Assembly: GCF_003952525.1 (NCBI RefSeq)
Contig: NZ_CP034451.1
Location: 3,224,001-3,288,000 of the forward strand
DNA: 64,000 nt
From: Mesorhizobium sp. M3A.F.Ca.ET.080.04.2.1
GTDB lineage: Bacteria; Pseudomonadota; Alphaproteobacteria; Rhizobiales; Rhizobiaceae
Direction: 5' to 3'
Shown: positions 9,889-18,868 of the stretch, piece after piece
How positions within the stretch are numbered: the first letter of the stretch is position 1
How the letters are laid out: each line of letters starts with the position of its first letter
Program-made: the position numbers and the translations under genes
Notes under the pieces: model-generated
What the model saw: only the letters and a program-made list of their open reading frames with translations
The model's database searches: none
What the model was told of the DNA's origin: nothing

Positions 9889-10875
9889 ATGTTCCGATGG
9901 GGTGTTCTGTCGACGGCCAAGATCGGCCGTGAGCAGCTTTTGCCGGCGATCGTCGACTCGGAAAACGGCGTGCTGTCGGCGATCGCCAGCCGCGACCTGG
10001 CGAAGGCGCGGGCATTGGCCGACCGCTTCGGCGCGCCGCATGCCTTCGGCTCCTATGAAGAGCTGCTCGCATCCAAGGTCGTCGATGGGGTCTACATTCC
10101 GCTGCCGACCTCGCAGCATGTCGAATGGACGGCGAAGGCCATCGAGGCCGGCAAACACGTGCTGGTCGAGAAGCCGCTGGCGCTCGATGCCAAGGACATC
10201 GCGCCGCTGATCAAGCTGCGTGACCAACACAAGGTGCTGGTCTGCGAGGCCTTCATGGTCGTCTACCACCCGCAATGGATCAAGGTTCGCGATCTCATCG
10301 CCAGCGGCGCCATCGGCCGGCTGCGTCATGTGCAGGGCGCGTTCTCCTACTACAATGTCGACCCCAACAACATGCGCAACAAGCTCGACCTCGGCGGCGG
10401 CGCCCTGCCCGACATCGGAGTCTATCCGACGGTGTCGACACGCTTTTCGACCGGCAAGGAGCCGGTGCGCATCCAGGCCAACATCGAGCGTGACAAGACC
10501 TTCGGCACCGATATCTATTCCTCGGTGCGCGCGGATTTCGGCGACTTCGAGCTGTCCTTCTATCTGTCGACGCAGTTGGCAGCGCGGCAGGTGATGGTGT
10601 TCCACGGCGAGAAGGGGTTCATCGAGGTGCTCTCGCCCTTCAATGCCGGGCTCTACGACCACCACCGCATCGAACTGCACAACCAGAACCACACCGAGGC
10701 GCAGGTCTTCCGCTTCCCCGGCACGCAGCAATACCGGCTGGAATGCGAGGCCTTCGTGCGCGCAGCCCAGGGCGGCAAGGACCGCGTTTTCACGCTGGAG
10801 GAATCGGTGCTCAACCAGAAGGTCATCGACGCCATCTTCCGCGCCGGCGAAAGGGACGGCTGGGAGCCGGTCTGA
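9889..10875 (+). CDS. Gfo/Idh/MocA-family NAD(P)-dependent oxidoreductase
   Basis: A 328-residue protein with an N-terminal Rossmann nucleotide-binding domain, the family's [10 protein letters not shown] motif near residue 95 (catalytic Lys), and a C-terminal alpha/beta domain with [12 protein letters not shown]. Members oxidise or reduce sugars, inositols and related compounds; the substrate here is not evident. AGAAGC precedes the ATG closely. The FAD dehydrogenase gene follows after 40 bases, so the two are probably co-transcribed. Confidence 0.9.
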   Translation: MFRWGVLSTAKIGREQLLPAIVDSENGVLSAIASRDLAKARALADRFGAPHAFGSYEELLASKVVDGVYIPLPTSQHVEWTAKAIEAGKHVLVEKPLALDAKDIAPLIKLRDQHKVLVCEAFMVVYHPQWIKVRDLIASGAIGRLRHVQGAFSYYNVDPNNMRNKLDLGGGALPDIGVYPTVSTRFSTGKEPVRIQANIERDKTFGTDIYSSVRADFGDFELSFYLSTQLAARQVMVFHGEKGFIEVLSPFNAGLYDHHRIELHNQNHTEAQVFRFPGTQQYRLECEAFVRAAQGGKDRVFTLEESVLNQKVIDAIFRAGERDGWEPV

Positions 10876-10915
10876 CTCGGAATCGATCTGCCGGCATCTT
10901 TGAGGGGAGGAGAAG

Positions 10916-12574
10916 ATGGCTGACGACGCTGACGTCATCATTGTCGGCGCAGGCCTGGCCGGGCTCGTCGCCGCGGTTGAGCTCGCCGAAGCCGGCAGGA
11001 AGATCATCATTGTCGACCAGGAGCCGGAGCAGTCGCTGGGCGGCCAGGCGTTCTGGTCGTTCGGCGGGCTCTTTCTCGTCGATTCGCCGGAACAGCGGCG
11101 CATGCGCATCCGCGATTCGCACGATCTGGCGCTCGAGGACTGGATGGGCACCGCCGCCTTCGACCGGCCTGAGGATTTCTGGCCGCGCCAATGGGCGGCG
11201 GCCTATGTCGGCTTCGCCGCCGGTGAGAAGCGCTCGTGGCTGGTCGAGAGGGGATTGAAATTCTTCCCCGTCGTCGGCTGGGCCGAGCGCGGCGGCGGCA
11301 ATGCCGTCGGGCATGGCAATTCGGTGCCGCGCTTCCACGTCACCTGGGGCACCGGGCCCGGTGTGTTGGAGCCCTTCGTGCAGCGCGTGCGCGAGACACA
11401 AAAGCGCGGGCTCGTGCAGTTCAGGTTCCGCCACCGGGTCAGCGAGATCACGCGGACAGGCAAAGTCGTCACCGGCGTGCGCGGCGACATGCTCGAACCA
11501 AGCAGCGTCGGGCGCGGCTGCAAGAGCTCGCGGGAAGTGACCGGCGACTTCGAGCTCGGCGCCCAGGCGGTGATCGTCGCTTCCGGCGGCATAGGCGGCA
11601 ACCATGAGCTGGTGCGCAAGAACTGGCCGCAGCGGCTGGGCCCAGCGCCCAAGCGCATGATCACCGGCGTGCCCGACCATGTCGACGGCCGCATGCTGGC
11701 GATCACCGAAGCCGCCGGAGGTTCGATCATCAATCGCGACCGCATGTGGCATTACGTCGAGGGCATCAAAAACTGGGCGCCGATCTGGACCGATCACGCG
11801 ATTCGCATTCTGCCAGGCCCGTCGTCGCTCTGGCTCGACGCACACGGCAGGCGCTTGCCGGTGCCGCTCTATCCGGGCTTCGACACGCTGGGCACGCTCA
11901 GCCACATCATGAGAACCGGCCATGACTATTCCTGGTTCATCCTGACGAAAAAGATCATCCAGAAAGAGTTCGCGCTGTCGGGCTCGGAGCAGAACCCGGA
12001 TCTTACGGGAAAAAGCTGGCGACAGGTGCTCGGCCGCGCGACGTCGGGCATTCCCGGCCCGGTCAGGGCGTTCATGGAAAAAGGCGAGGATTTCATCGTC
12101 GAGGCCGAGCTGCCGAAACTGGTGGCGCGGATGAACGCGCTGGCCGGCGGCGAGCCGCTGCTCGAGGTTACGCAGGTGGAGCGTGAGATCCGCGCCCGCG
12201 ACCGACAGCTCGACAATCCGTTCTCGAAGGACATGCAGGTGACGGCGCTGCGCGGCGCGCGCGCCTATCTCGGCGACAGACTGATCCGCACCGCCAAACC
12301 GCACAAGATGCTCGATCCGGCAAACGGCCCGCTGATCGCGGTGCGCCTCAATATCCTCACCCGCAAGACGCTTGGCGGCCTGCAGACCGATCTCGACAGC
12401 CGCGTGCTCGATGCCGAGGGCGAGCCGGTGCCGGGACTCTATGCTGTCGGCGAAGCCGCCGGCTTCGGTGGCGGCGGGGTGCATGGCTATGCGGCGCTGG
12501 AAGGCACCTTCCTCGGCGGCTGCATCTTTTCCGGCCGCAGCGCCGGGCGGGCGGCGGCACGCGCTGCGGCGTGA
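10916..12574 (+). CDS. FAD-binding dehydrogenase (KsdD/fumarate-reductase flavoprotein type)
   Basis: A 552-residue flavoprotein. The N-terminus has the dinucleotide-binding VGAGLAGLVAAVELAEAG motif, then GGQAFWSFGG, and near the C-terminus GLYAVGEAAGFGGGGVHG, the second FAD-contact region. It belongs to the group annotated as FAD-binding dehydrogenase related to 3-ketosteroid delta-dehydrogenases and fumarate reductase flavoproteins. GAGGGGAGGAG upstream is a strong ribosome binding site. Substrate is unknown; co-transcription with the preceding oxidoreductase hints at one catabolic route. Confidence 0.88.
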   Translation: MADDADVIIVGAGLAGLVAAVELAEAGRKIIIVDQEPEQSLGGQAFWSFGGLFLVDSPEQRRMRIRDSHDLALEDWMGTAAFDRPEDFWPRQWAAAYVGFAAGEKRSWLVERGLKFFPVVGWAERGGGNAVGHGNSVPRFHVTWGTGPGVLEPFVQRVRETQKRGLVQFRFRHRVSEITRTGKVVTGVRGDMLEPSSVGRGCKSSREVTGDFELGAQAVIVASGGIGGNHELVRKNWPQRLGPAPKRMITGVPDHVDGRMLAITEAAGGSIINRDRMWHYVEGIKNWAPIWTDHAIRILPGPSSLWLDAHGRRLPVPLYPGFDTLGTLSHIMRTGHDYSWFILTKKIIQKEFALSGSEQNPDLTGKSWRQVLGRATSGIPGPVRAFMEKGEDFIVEAELPKLVARMNALAGGEPLLEVTQVEREIRARDRQLDNPFSKDMQVTALRGARAYLGDRLIRTAKPHKMLDPANGPLIAVRLNILTRKTLGGLQTDLDSRVLDAEGEPVPGLYAVGEAAGFGGGGVHGYAALEGTFLGGCIFSGRSAGRAAARAAA

Positions 12575-12740
12575 ACCCGCGAAGATTCCGAATGGATGCC
12601 GCCAAGCTCCACCATATGGCTGTGTTCCTAACATTAGCAAAAGCGCATAAGTGTTTGCGAACGTGAGTTCGGTGCCGCCGATCTAACGCGCCGTCTGCTG
12701 GGTCAATCGGGCGCCCGACCGCCCTTGGCATGGTGGAGGA

Positions 12741-13571
12741 TTGAAAATTCAGGTGAGCTACTACTCGAAGCTCTATCATATTGAGGGCCTCGCGCGGGCC
12801 ATCGGGTGGAAGAAATCGATCTCGGTACTGCTCCGCCGTGTGTTGGGCATCGGAGCGCCCATGAAAGTCCGTTGCGGTGGACATGACCTGCTGGTCAGGC
12901 CCACCGACAGCGACCTGTTCGTGATCTCGCAGGTCTTCGGGCACTGCGAATACCAGATCGGCGAAGCGGGCCAGAACGCGCTCAACCGCCTCGCGAAGGA
13001 GTGGCGAAGAAAAGGCTTCGTCCCTGTGATTGTCGACGCCGGCGCCAATGTCGGCTACTCGTCAATCTTCTTCAGCGACAAGTATCCTGATGCCCTGGTG
13101 ATGGCTGTCGAGCCGGACCGCCGGGCCTTCGAAGCGTTGATTTCGAACTGCGCCGAATCGGAGCAGATCGTGTCGGTCTACGGCGCACTGTGGCGCCACG
13201 ACGGCCAGGTTGCACTGGTCAACACCGATCGCCCCTCATGGGCACGCGCCGTATCTGAAGGCCAAGGTGTGCCTTCGATCACCCTGAAGAGCCTGCTTGC
13301 CAAGGTGCCCAAGGCCAAACTGCTGATCCTGAAAATGGACATCGAAGGTGCGGAGCGGGAGGTCACGCGTGACTGCGGCAAGCTGCTCAGGGATGCGCCG
13401 TGCATCATTGTGGAGCCGCACGACTTCCTGTTTCCCGGCCGCGGCTGCCTCTCGTTCGTCTACGCATCGCTGACCGAAAGGAGCATCGACAGCCTTGTGA
13501 GCGGCGAGAACCTGATCTTCATAGCGTCGGAATTGCTGACCCCCAAAACCTCACGGCGGAGAGCCGGATGA
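12741..13571 (+). CDS. FkbM-family methyltransferase
   Basis: A protein of up to 276 residues. The SAM-binding motif VDAGANVGYSSIFF sits near residue 98 and the family signature KMDIEGAEREV near 200, both typical of FkbM O-methyltransferases that modify polysaccharides or secondary metabolites. The start is uncertain: TTG at 12741 lies directly after GGTGGAGGA, while GTG at 12753 has more normal spacing from that site. No glycosyltransferase or other polysaccharide gene is adjacent, so its target is unknown. Confidence 0.87.
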   Translation: MKIQVSYYSKLYHIEGLARAIGWKKSISVLLRRVLGIGAPMKVRCGGHDLLVRPTDSDLFVISQVFGHCEYQIGEAGQNALNRLAKEWRRKGFVPVIVDAGANVGYSSIFFSDKYPDALVMAVEPDRRAFEALISNCAESEQIVSVYGALWRHDGQVALVNTDRPSWARAVSEGQGVPSITLKSLLAKVPKAKLLILKMDIEGAEREVTRDCGKLLRDAPCIIVEPHDFLFPGRGCLSFVYASLTERSIDSLVSGENLIFIASELLTPKTSRRRAG

Positions 13572-13805
13572 AAGACCGTCCAGACTGTGTCCAAAAGCGC
13601 GTCGCGCTGAAGCGGCTTCAGCCGGCGCGCTTTAGTAGCACCGAGACTTCTTCGGCGCGTCTGGAGGCTACCGATCGACGACAAGGCGCGGCACTCTTGA
13701 CGCCATGCAGTCGATCGAATTTTCGCGGCTCTTTCCCCCTGGAACGCGACGCAGGTCTGTGCGTTTGGACATCAGCCGCGGCGGTGAAGACGGAGTGCGC
13801 GCACA

Positions 13806-14169
13806 ATGGCCTCCATCCGATACATTGCGACGGACGTCGATAAATCCGTCGCATTCTATCGCGACAAGCTCGATTTCTCGGTGAACATGCACAATCCCGG
13901 CAAGTTCGCAGCGCTTGTTCGTGACGATCTGACGCTCTATTTGAGCGCCCCGGGGTGCGGGCAGTGGCGGAACTGCGGGCGGCGATCCGGAGCCTGGCGG
14001 GTGGAACCGGTTCATGATCGTCACGAAAGACCTGGATGGCCTCGTCGGCCGGCTGAACACCGGCGGGGCAGACTTCAGAGGAGAAATCAGCGAGGCGGGA
14101 GCCGGGCGCGCCAGGCTCCTGGAAGATCCCTCGGGCAATCTGATCGAGCTGTTTGAATTCAAGACATAA
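13806..14169 (+). pseudogene. VOC-family (glyoxalase/bleomycin resistance) protein, frameshifted
   Basis: The first 48 codons read as a VOC-fold protein (IRYIATDVDKSVAFYRDKLD). At the GGGG run at 13952-13955 the frame must shift by one base for the rest to make sense: it then continues with W-N-R-F-M-I-V-T-K-D-L and ends LLEDPSGNLIELFEF before a TAA at 14167-14169. The length of 364 bases equals 120 codons plus stop plus one base, consistent with one extra G. Repaired, it is a normal 120-residue VOC protein. Either a recent pseudogene or a sequencing error. Confidence 0.8.
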
Positions 14170-14318
14170 GTGATGCTTCTGCCTGTCTAGTTTGCTTGGA
14201 GCCGCTGCCTCCCAGCGAGGCCGAAGCACCCGGCTGTTCAGCCACCAAGTCATTAACAATTCATGCAGCGTGGCGCAGTATTGTCGGCCTGAAGAAGTCT
14301 GACAGATGAGCTCTTCCC

Positions 14319-15965
14319 TTGCGCGACAGCCCTGCCGAAGCGACCAATTTGCAGCTTGTCATCCACAACGACGATGAGACTCCGTGGCCGTTCGTCGTCG
14401 ACCTCGTCCGCTCGATCTTCGACCGATCGGAGGCGGAGGCTGAAGCCTTTGCCGCAATAGTGACGCAGCAGGGAAAGGCGGTGTGCGGCAGCTATCCTGT
14501 CGCCGTCGCAAAGGCGATGCTGGATACGGCGCAGCAGCGCATCAAGGCAGCCGGCCACCCGCTTCGCATCACGACCGCTGCCGGCGGAAGCGAAACCACG
14601 TCCAAGGACGGTCCTCCGGCACAGACTTTGCGCGACAGAAAGTTCAAATATGCCTATGAGGCCATCGCCTGGCATTTCGCGGGACTGGCGCAGGACGAGA
14701 TCGTCGCGACGTCCCGCCAGTTTCCCGGCCATATGCGCGCCGACGTGCAGGTCGCGCTCGACAAACTGTTCTCGACCTCGCCCATTCGCTTCTTCGGCCT
14801 CTACGAGCAACACCGCTACGAGACGCTGACCTATGCCGCGCTGACAAAAGACGGACAGTACGCGGTCACCATCTCGGCGGCGCAATACCAGGATGTCGAT
14901 ATCGGCGAGGACGAACCGATAAGGTGTCTCACCAACGGCTTGTGGCTCAATCGCGACCAGGACCTGCCCTACGCGGTGGTGCTGTCCTTTCACCGTGAGT
15001 ACGGCCGCGAGGCCGGAACCTGCGTCGAGATCGCCATCCCGGCCGGCGAGGGCGGCGTGGCGCTGGTGAACCGCTGCTTTTCGGAGCTGGAGGCCGCGAT
15101 CAATGCCGCGCGCTCCTATCGCGGCAAGGTTCTCTCGCTCGAGACCGAAAGCGACTATAGCGGCCGCTCCAAGGGCGTGATGGTGCATCGCTTGCCGCAA
15201 GTTCCGCGCGAGGCGGTCATCCTGCCGGAACGCACCCTGAAGCTTCTCGACCGCAACGTGATCCGGTTCATCGAGAGCCGGGAAGCCCTGAGGCGACTTG
15301 GGCAATCGACACGCAAGGGCATCCTGCTTTACGGGCCGCCGGGCACCGGCAAAACGCACACCATTCGCTATCTCGCCGCCAACCTGCCCGGCCATACGAC
15401 GCTCATCATAACGGCCGGCCAGATGGGCTTGCTGTCGCACTATATGACGCTTGCGCGGCTGCTGCAGCCGGCTACGGTGGTGATCGAGGACGTGGACCTC
15501 GTTGCCCGCGACCGCGAGACTATGGGGAGCCCGTGCGAAGAGTCTCTCCTCAACGCGCTGCTCAACGAGATGGACGGATTGAAGGACAACGCCGACATCC
15601 TGTTCATCCTGACCACCAACCGGCCCGAACAACTGGAAGCTGCGCTTACAGCGCGGCCGGGGCGTATCGATCAGGCCATCGAGGTGCCGCTGCCGGACGA
15701 CGGCAGCCGGGAGAAGCTGGTCCGCCTTTACGGCGGCGGCCTGAAACTGTCCGACAAGATCGTGAACGAAGCCGTTATGCGCACGAAGGGCGTCAGCGCC
15801 GCGTTCATCAAGGAGCTGATGCGCCGTACCGCGCAAACGAGCATCATGCGTGGCGACGGCGAGGCCGTCACCTCCAAGGACCTCGCCGAGGCCCTGGACG
15901 ACATGCTGTTCACGGGCGGCCGGCTCAACGTCAAGCTGCTTGGCGGAGCAGCCGAGGAGCCATGA
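14319..15965 (+). CDS. ClpS-domain / AAA+ ATPase fusion protein
   Basis: A 548-residue protein with an unusual architecture. Residues 11-85 look like the adaptor ClpS (HNDDETP at 16-22, then QGKAVCGSYP at 51-60). Residues 105-300 are an uncharacterised middle region. Residues 330-540 are an AAA+ module with Walker A GPPGTGKT (339-346), a Walker B of BCS1 type VVIEDVD (387-393), sensor 1 TTN (432-434) and RPGR (446-449). There is no protease or metal-binding HExxH motif. Aligned with E. coli ClpS, the N-degron residues N34-D35-D36 are kept but His66 becomes Thr49. The start is TTG at 14319; an ATG at 14306 would be in frame only if one C in the run at 14330-14332 were extra. It is a single-gene unit converging with the permease gene. 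Confidence 0.85.
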   Translation: MRDSPAEATNLQLVIHNDDETPWPFVVDLVRSIFDRSEAEAEAFAAIVTQQGKAVCGSYPVAVAKAMLDTAQQRIKAAGHPLRITTAAGGSETTSKDGPPAQTLRDRKFKYAYEAIAWHFAGLAQDEIVATSRQFPGHMRADVQVALDKLFSTSPIRFFGLYEQHRYETLTYAALTKDGQYAVTISAAQYQDVDIGEDEPIRCLTNGLWLNRDQDLPYAVVLSFHREYGREAGTCVEIAIPAGEGGVALVNRCFSELEAAINAARSYRGKVLSLETESDYSGRSKGVMVHRLPQVPREAVILPERTLKLLDRNVIRFIESREALRRLGQSTRKGILLYGPPGTGKTHTIRYLAANLPGHTTLIITAGQMGLLSHYMTLARLLQPATVVIEDVDLVARDRETMGSPCEESLLNALLNEMDGLKDNADILFILTTNRPEQLEAALTARPGRIDQAIEVPLPDDGSREKLVRLYGGGLKLSDKIVNEAVMRTKGVSAAFIKELMRRTAQTSIMRGDGEAVTSKDLAEALDDMLFTGGRLNVKLLGGAAEEP

Positions 15966-16347
15966 CGTTGCCGAGCGGTGACCAATAACGGGCTGGCGAC
16001 GGGCGACCCATTCGCTGCCGCGGCGGAACAACCAGGTTCGATAGAGCAGGAGATCCCAGCTCCACCTTGAACTGTCCGGACGTTTGATCTCGTCGATCTC
16101 CCAACCACAAGCACAGGCCCCTCGTTGCGATCTCTCAGTCGCTTATCGACCGTTGGCAAGCCGCTCATCGAGCCCGACGAGAATCTGCTCCCAAGACTTG
16201 CCGTGATGGTCGGCGCGTATTCGAAACGGAACAGTCGGGCCGCTTTCACAGCCATTGCCGCGCCGCGGATGCGATCCCCTATCTTGTCGCGGATTTGATG
16301 GCCGCCGCGGCGCTGACCCTGGGATTCGCCGTCTGCTTTTTCGCTGA
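15966..16347. other. Gene-free stretch of 382 bases
   Basis: Lies between the convergent AAA+ and SLC13 genes. I see no open frame with recognisable protein content, no strong terminator and no copy of the local repeat families. Base composition looks slightly less GC-rich than the flanks. Confidence 0.5.
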
Positions 16348-18120
16348 TCAGTTCATCGGCCACACGATCGTCAGCATCGGCACGGCGACAATGATGACCA
16401 GGAACGACAGCGGCAGTCCCAGGCGCGGATAGTCACTGAAACGGTAACCTCCCGGCCCCATGACGAGGGTGTTGCACTGGTGTCCGATCGGAGTGAGGAA
16501 GTCGCAGCCGGCGCCGATGGCGACCGCCATCAGAAATGCTTCCGGCCTGTAGCCCAGATCGCCGGCAAATTCTGAGGCGACAGGCGCCATGACAAGAACG
16601 GTGGCGGCATTGTTGAGGAATGGCGTGACGGCCATGGCGGCGACAAGGATGAGCATCAGTGCGCCGGGCGCTGGAAGAATGCTCGCGAGCTGGGCTAGTT
16701 CTCCGGCAACCAGTCCGGTCGCCCCTGTGCTGCGCAGCGAGTCGCTCACCGGAATGAGCACGGCGAGCATGATGAGAATGGGACCATCCAGCGATTGGTA
16801 GACGTCCCGCAGCGGGATGACCTGGAAAAGCACGATCCCCACCGCCGCCGCAAAGAAGGCGACGGAAACAGGCAGCAGACCAAAGGCCGTCGCCACCATC
16901 GCCAGAGCAAGGATTGCTACCGGCACGACGCCTTTGCGGACGCTGCCAAGAAGGATCGGCCTTTCCGCCAGTGGCAGGCAGCCGAATTCGCGCAGGATCT
17001 CGGGCATTGTCGCTGCGTTGCCCTGCAACACGACGACGTCGCCGAGCCTGAGTTCGACTTTGGCGAGCCTGCGGTCGAGGCGCTGGCCGCGGCGGCTGAC
17101 GGCCAGCAGATTGACATTGAAGCGATCGTAAAGGGCAAGGCGCTGCGCGGTCCAGCCGATCAACGAGGAGCTTTCGCCGATTACGGCCTCGATAGCTACC
17201 CTTTCGCCGGTGGTGGCGTCCTCATCCACCCGATCCCCGGTGACGCTTAGCTTACCCTGCGAGACAAGGCGATCGAGCGCCGCCGGGTCGCCTTCGAGCA
17301 ACAGGATGTCATTCTCCTTCAGGACGGCATCGGGCAGCGGCGTCATCCGCATAGTTCGATTGCGCAAGATCGATGTCACGACGGCATCGCCGCCGGCGAG
17401 TTTTATGAGGTCGGCGACGGTTTTCCCAAGCACGGTGGAATCGCTGACAATGCGAGCCTCTGTGAGGTAATTCCTGATGTCGAGGGCTTCATTCAGCGCC
17501 GCGCCGAGCTTTTCGCGCGCCGGTACCAGCCAATAGAAGAACAGCAGGAAGATCATTCCTGCGACGGCTACAGCAGCTCCGACGGGTGCGAAGTCGAACA
17601 TGGTGAACGCGGTTCCGGTCAACTCCTCTCGCACTCGGGACACAACGATGTTGGGGGAAGTTCCCACCTGCGTCATGAGACCGCCGAGCAGTGATCCGAA
17701 CGCCATCGGCATCAGGAATATCGACGGTGAAATGCTGGATCGGCGCGCGAACTGAAAGGCGATCGGGATCATGATGGCCAGCGCACCGATATTCTTGACG
17801 AAGGCAGACAGTAAGGTCACCACGATCACCAGCAGCGCCAGTTGCGACCGAACACCCGACAATTTCGGAGCAAAGCGCTCGATGGCAACTTCCATGATGC
17901 CCGAGCGCGCTATGCCTGCGCTCACCAGCAGAGCGCTGCCGACGATGATCACGATATCGTCGCTGAAGCCGCTGAAGGCTTCGTCGAAGGGCACAATGCC
18001 AACGGCGAGAGCAAGCAGGAGTGCCGCCGCCGCGACGAGATCATATCGATAGCGACCCCACACGAACGCTGCCATCATCACGAAGGTGACGGCGAACGAC
18101 AGAATTTGCGGCGTGGTCAT
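16348..18120 (-). CDS. SLC13-family permease with two RCK_C domains
   Basis: A 590-residue membrane protein with about ten or more transmembrane helices split by a cytoplasmic block near residues 210-370. That block holds two TrkA-C (RCK_C) like domains (around LGKTVADLIKLAGGDAVV and LRLGDVVVLQGNAATMPEI). This is the layout of the SLC13/DASS-like carriers such as sodium/sulfate or dicarboxylate symporters. The C-terminal motif FLTPIGHQCNTLVMGPGGY is well preserved. Substrate cannot be told. No partner gene adjoins it. Confidence 0.9.
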   Translation of the reverse strand: MTTPQILSFAVTFVMMAAFVWGRYRYDLVAAAALLLALAVGIVPFDEAFSGFSDDIVIIVGSALLVSAGIARSGIMEVAIERFAPKLSGVRSQLALLVIVVTLLSAFVKNIGALAIMIPIAFQFARRSSISPSIFLMPMAFGSLLGGLMTQVGTSPNIVVSRVREELTGTAFTMFDFAPVGAAVAVAGMIFLLFFYWLVPAREKLGAALNEALDIRNYLTEARIVSDSTVLGKTVADLIKLAGGDAVVTSILRNRTMRMTPLPDAVLKENDILLLEGDPAALDRLVSQGKLSVTGDRVDEDATTGERVAIEAVIGESSSLIGWTAQRLALYDRFNVNLLAVSRRGQRLDRRLAKVELRLGDVVVLQGNAATMPEILREFGCLPLAERPILLGSVRKGVVPVAILALAMVATAFGLLPVSVAFFAAAVGIVLFQVIPLRDVYQSLDGPILIMLAVLIPVSDSLRSTGATGLVAGELAQLASILPAPGALMLILVAAMAVTPFLNNAATVLVMAPVASEFAGDLGYRPEAFLMAVAIGAGCDFLTPIGHQCNTLVMGPGGYRFSDYPRLGLPLSFLVIIVAVPMLTIVWPMN

Positions 18121-18319
18121 TCTTCGGATGCTCCGCTAAGCGGCTGATCAGAACGCCCAGACTGCCCTTTCGTTGCTTTGGCTGTCGACGGCCCTGCCAG
18201 CCTCCGTTCCGAACGGCCACCGGCGGGATGGCCGATCGGCTCAACCCGGCCTCAAGCGCAGTCGCCTGCGATCGTCAGCTTACAGGAAGACCCCTGCCTC
18301 TGACTTCAAGCCGCTGCAT

Positions 18320-18766
18320 CTATTCGGTTGTCACCTCGACCAGAGCGGTGACCGGCTTGCCATCCGCAAGGATTGGTTGGTGACGATCGTCTGCAAGCAG
18401 AATGCCGATGACGTGCCTACCGGTCGGGCTGGGGCAATGGCCGAAGCGCGCCTTGATCAGATCACCGCCGAAGTCGCTGTTCATGCTGTTGTAGGGACGG
18501 CCAGGAATGTTGCATGTGTTGCCCTCGGGATCGATCTTCATGTGTATGTGGCCGCATTGACGGTTCGCTCCACATTGCCCGGCAGGAAGAAGCGCGAAGT
18601 TGCTTTTCACGACGACACCGATCACGCCTTCCGGATCGCTGCTCAACCGGACCACAGTCTCGGCTTGAGGCCAGACGATTTCCAGCGTCGGAACTTCCTG
18701 CGCTTGCGCGGTCACCAGGCAAAGCGCCGTGAATGCAAAGCCGACCATCGAGATGGAACGAAGCAT
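18320..18766 (-). CDS. Small secreted protein of unknown function
   Basis: A 148-residue protein with a Sec signal peptide of about 22 residues (ending A-Q-A-Q) and a mature part rich in beta-strand pattern. Four cysteines (two within QCGANRQCGHIHMKID, one each in TCNIPG and HCPSPTG) suggest disulfides, and the CGHIHMKID stretch has histidines that could bind metal; it loosely recalls the GHHH region of DUF4399 proteins. A clear AGGAGG precedes its start. It is divergent from a TetR regulator with a dyad operator between them, so it is likely regulated by it. Function unknown. Confidence 0.75.
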   Translation of the reverse strand: MLRSISMVGFAFTALCLVTAQAQEVPTLEIVWPQAETVVRLSSDPEGVIGVVVKSNFALLPAGQCGANRQCGHIHMKIDPEGNTCNIPGRPYNSMNSDFGGDLIKARFGHCPSPTGRHVIGILLADDRHQPILADGKPVTALVEVTTE

Positions 18767-18782
18767 TGGGAACCTCCTATGT

Positions 18783-18799
18783 TGTAATCATCGATTACA
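18783..18799. promoter_or_regulatory. Candidate TetR operator
   Basis: TGTAATC (18783-18789) and GATTACA (18793-18799) form a perfect 7-base inverted repeat with a 3-base spacer. It sits in the region between the small secreted protein gene and the divergent TetR gene, next to the former's ribosome binding site. Size and location fit a TetR operator. Confidence 0.6.
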
Positions 18800-18868
18800 T
18801 TCGTGCGCATCCGGGCGCAAGGAAAATAATCGGTGCTTACATCGCTATTCTGTGATAGCCGTCCCCGC

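Noticed and set aside
10823..12640. Open frame of 605 codons on the minus strand
   Set aside because: Antisense to the FAD dehydrogenase, which has an FAD motif and ribosome binding site.
14253..16031. Open frame of 592 codons on the minus strand
   Set aside because: Antisense to the ClpS-AAA gene; no recognisable protein features.
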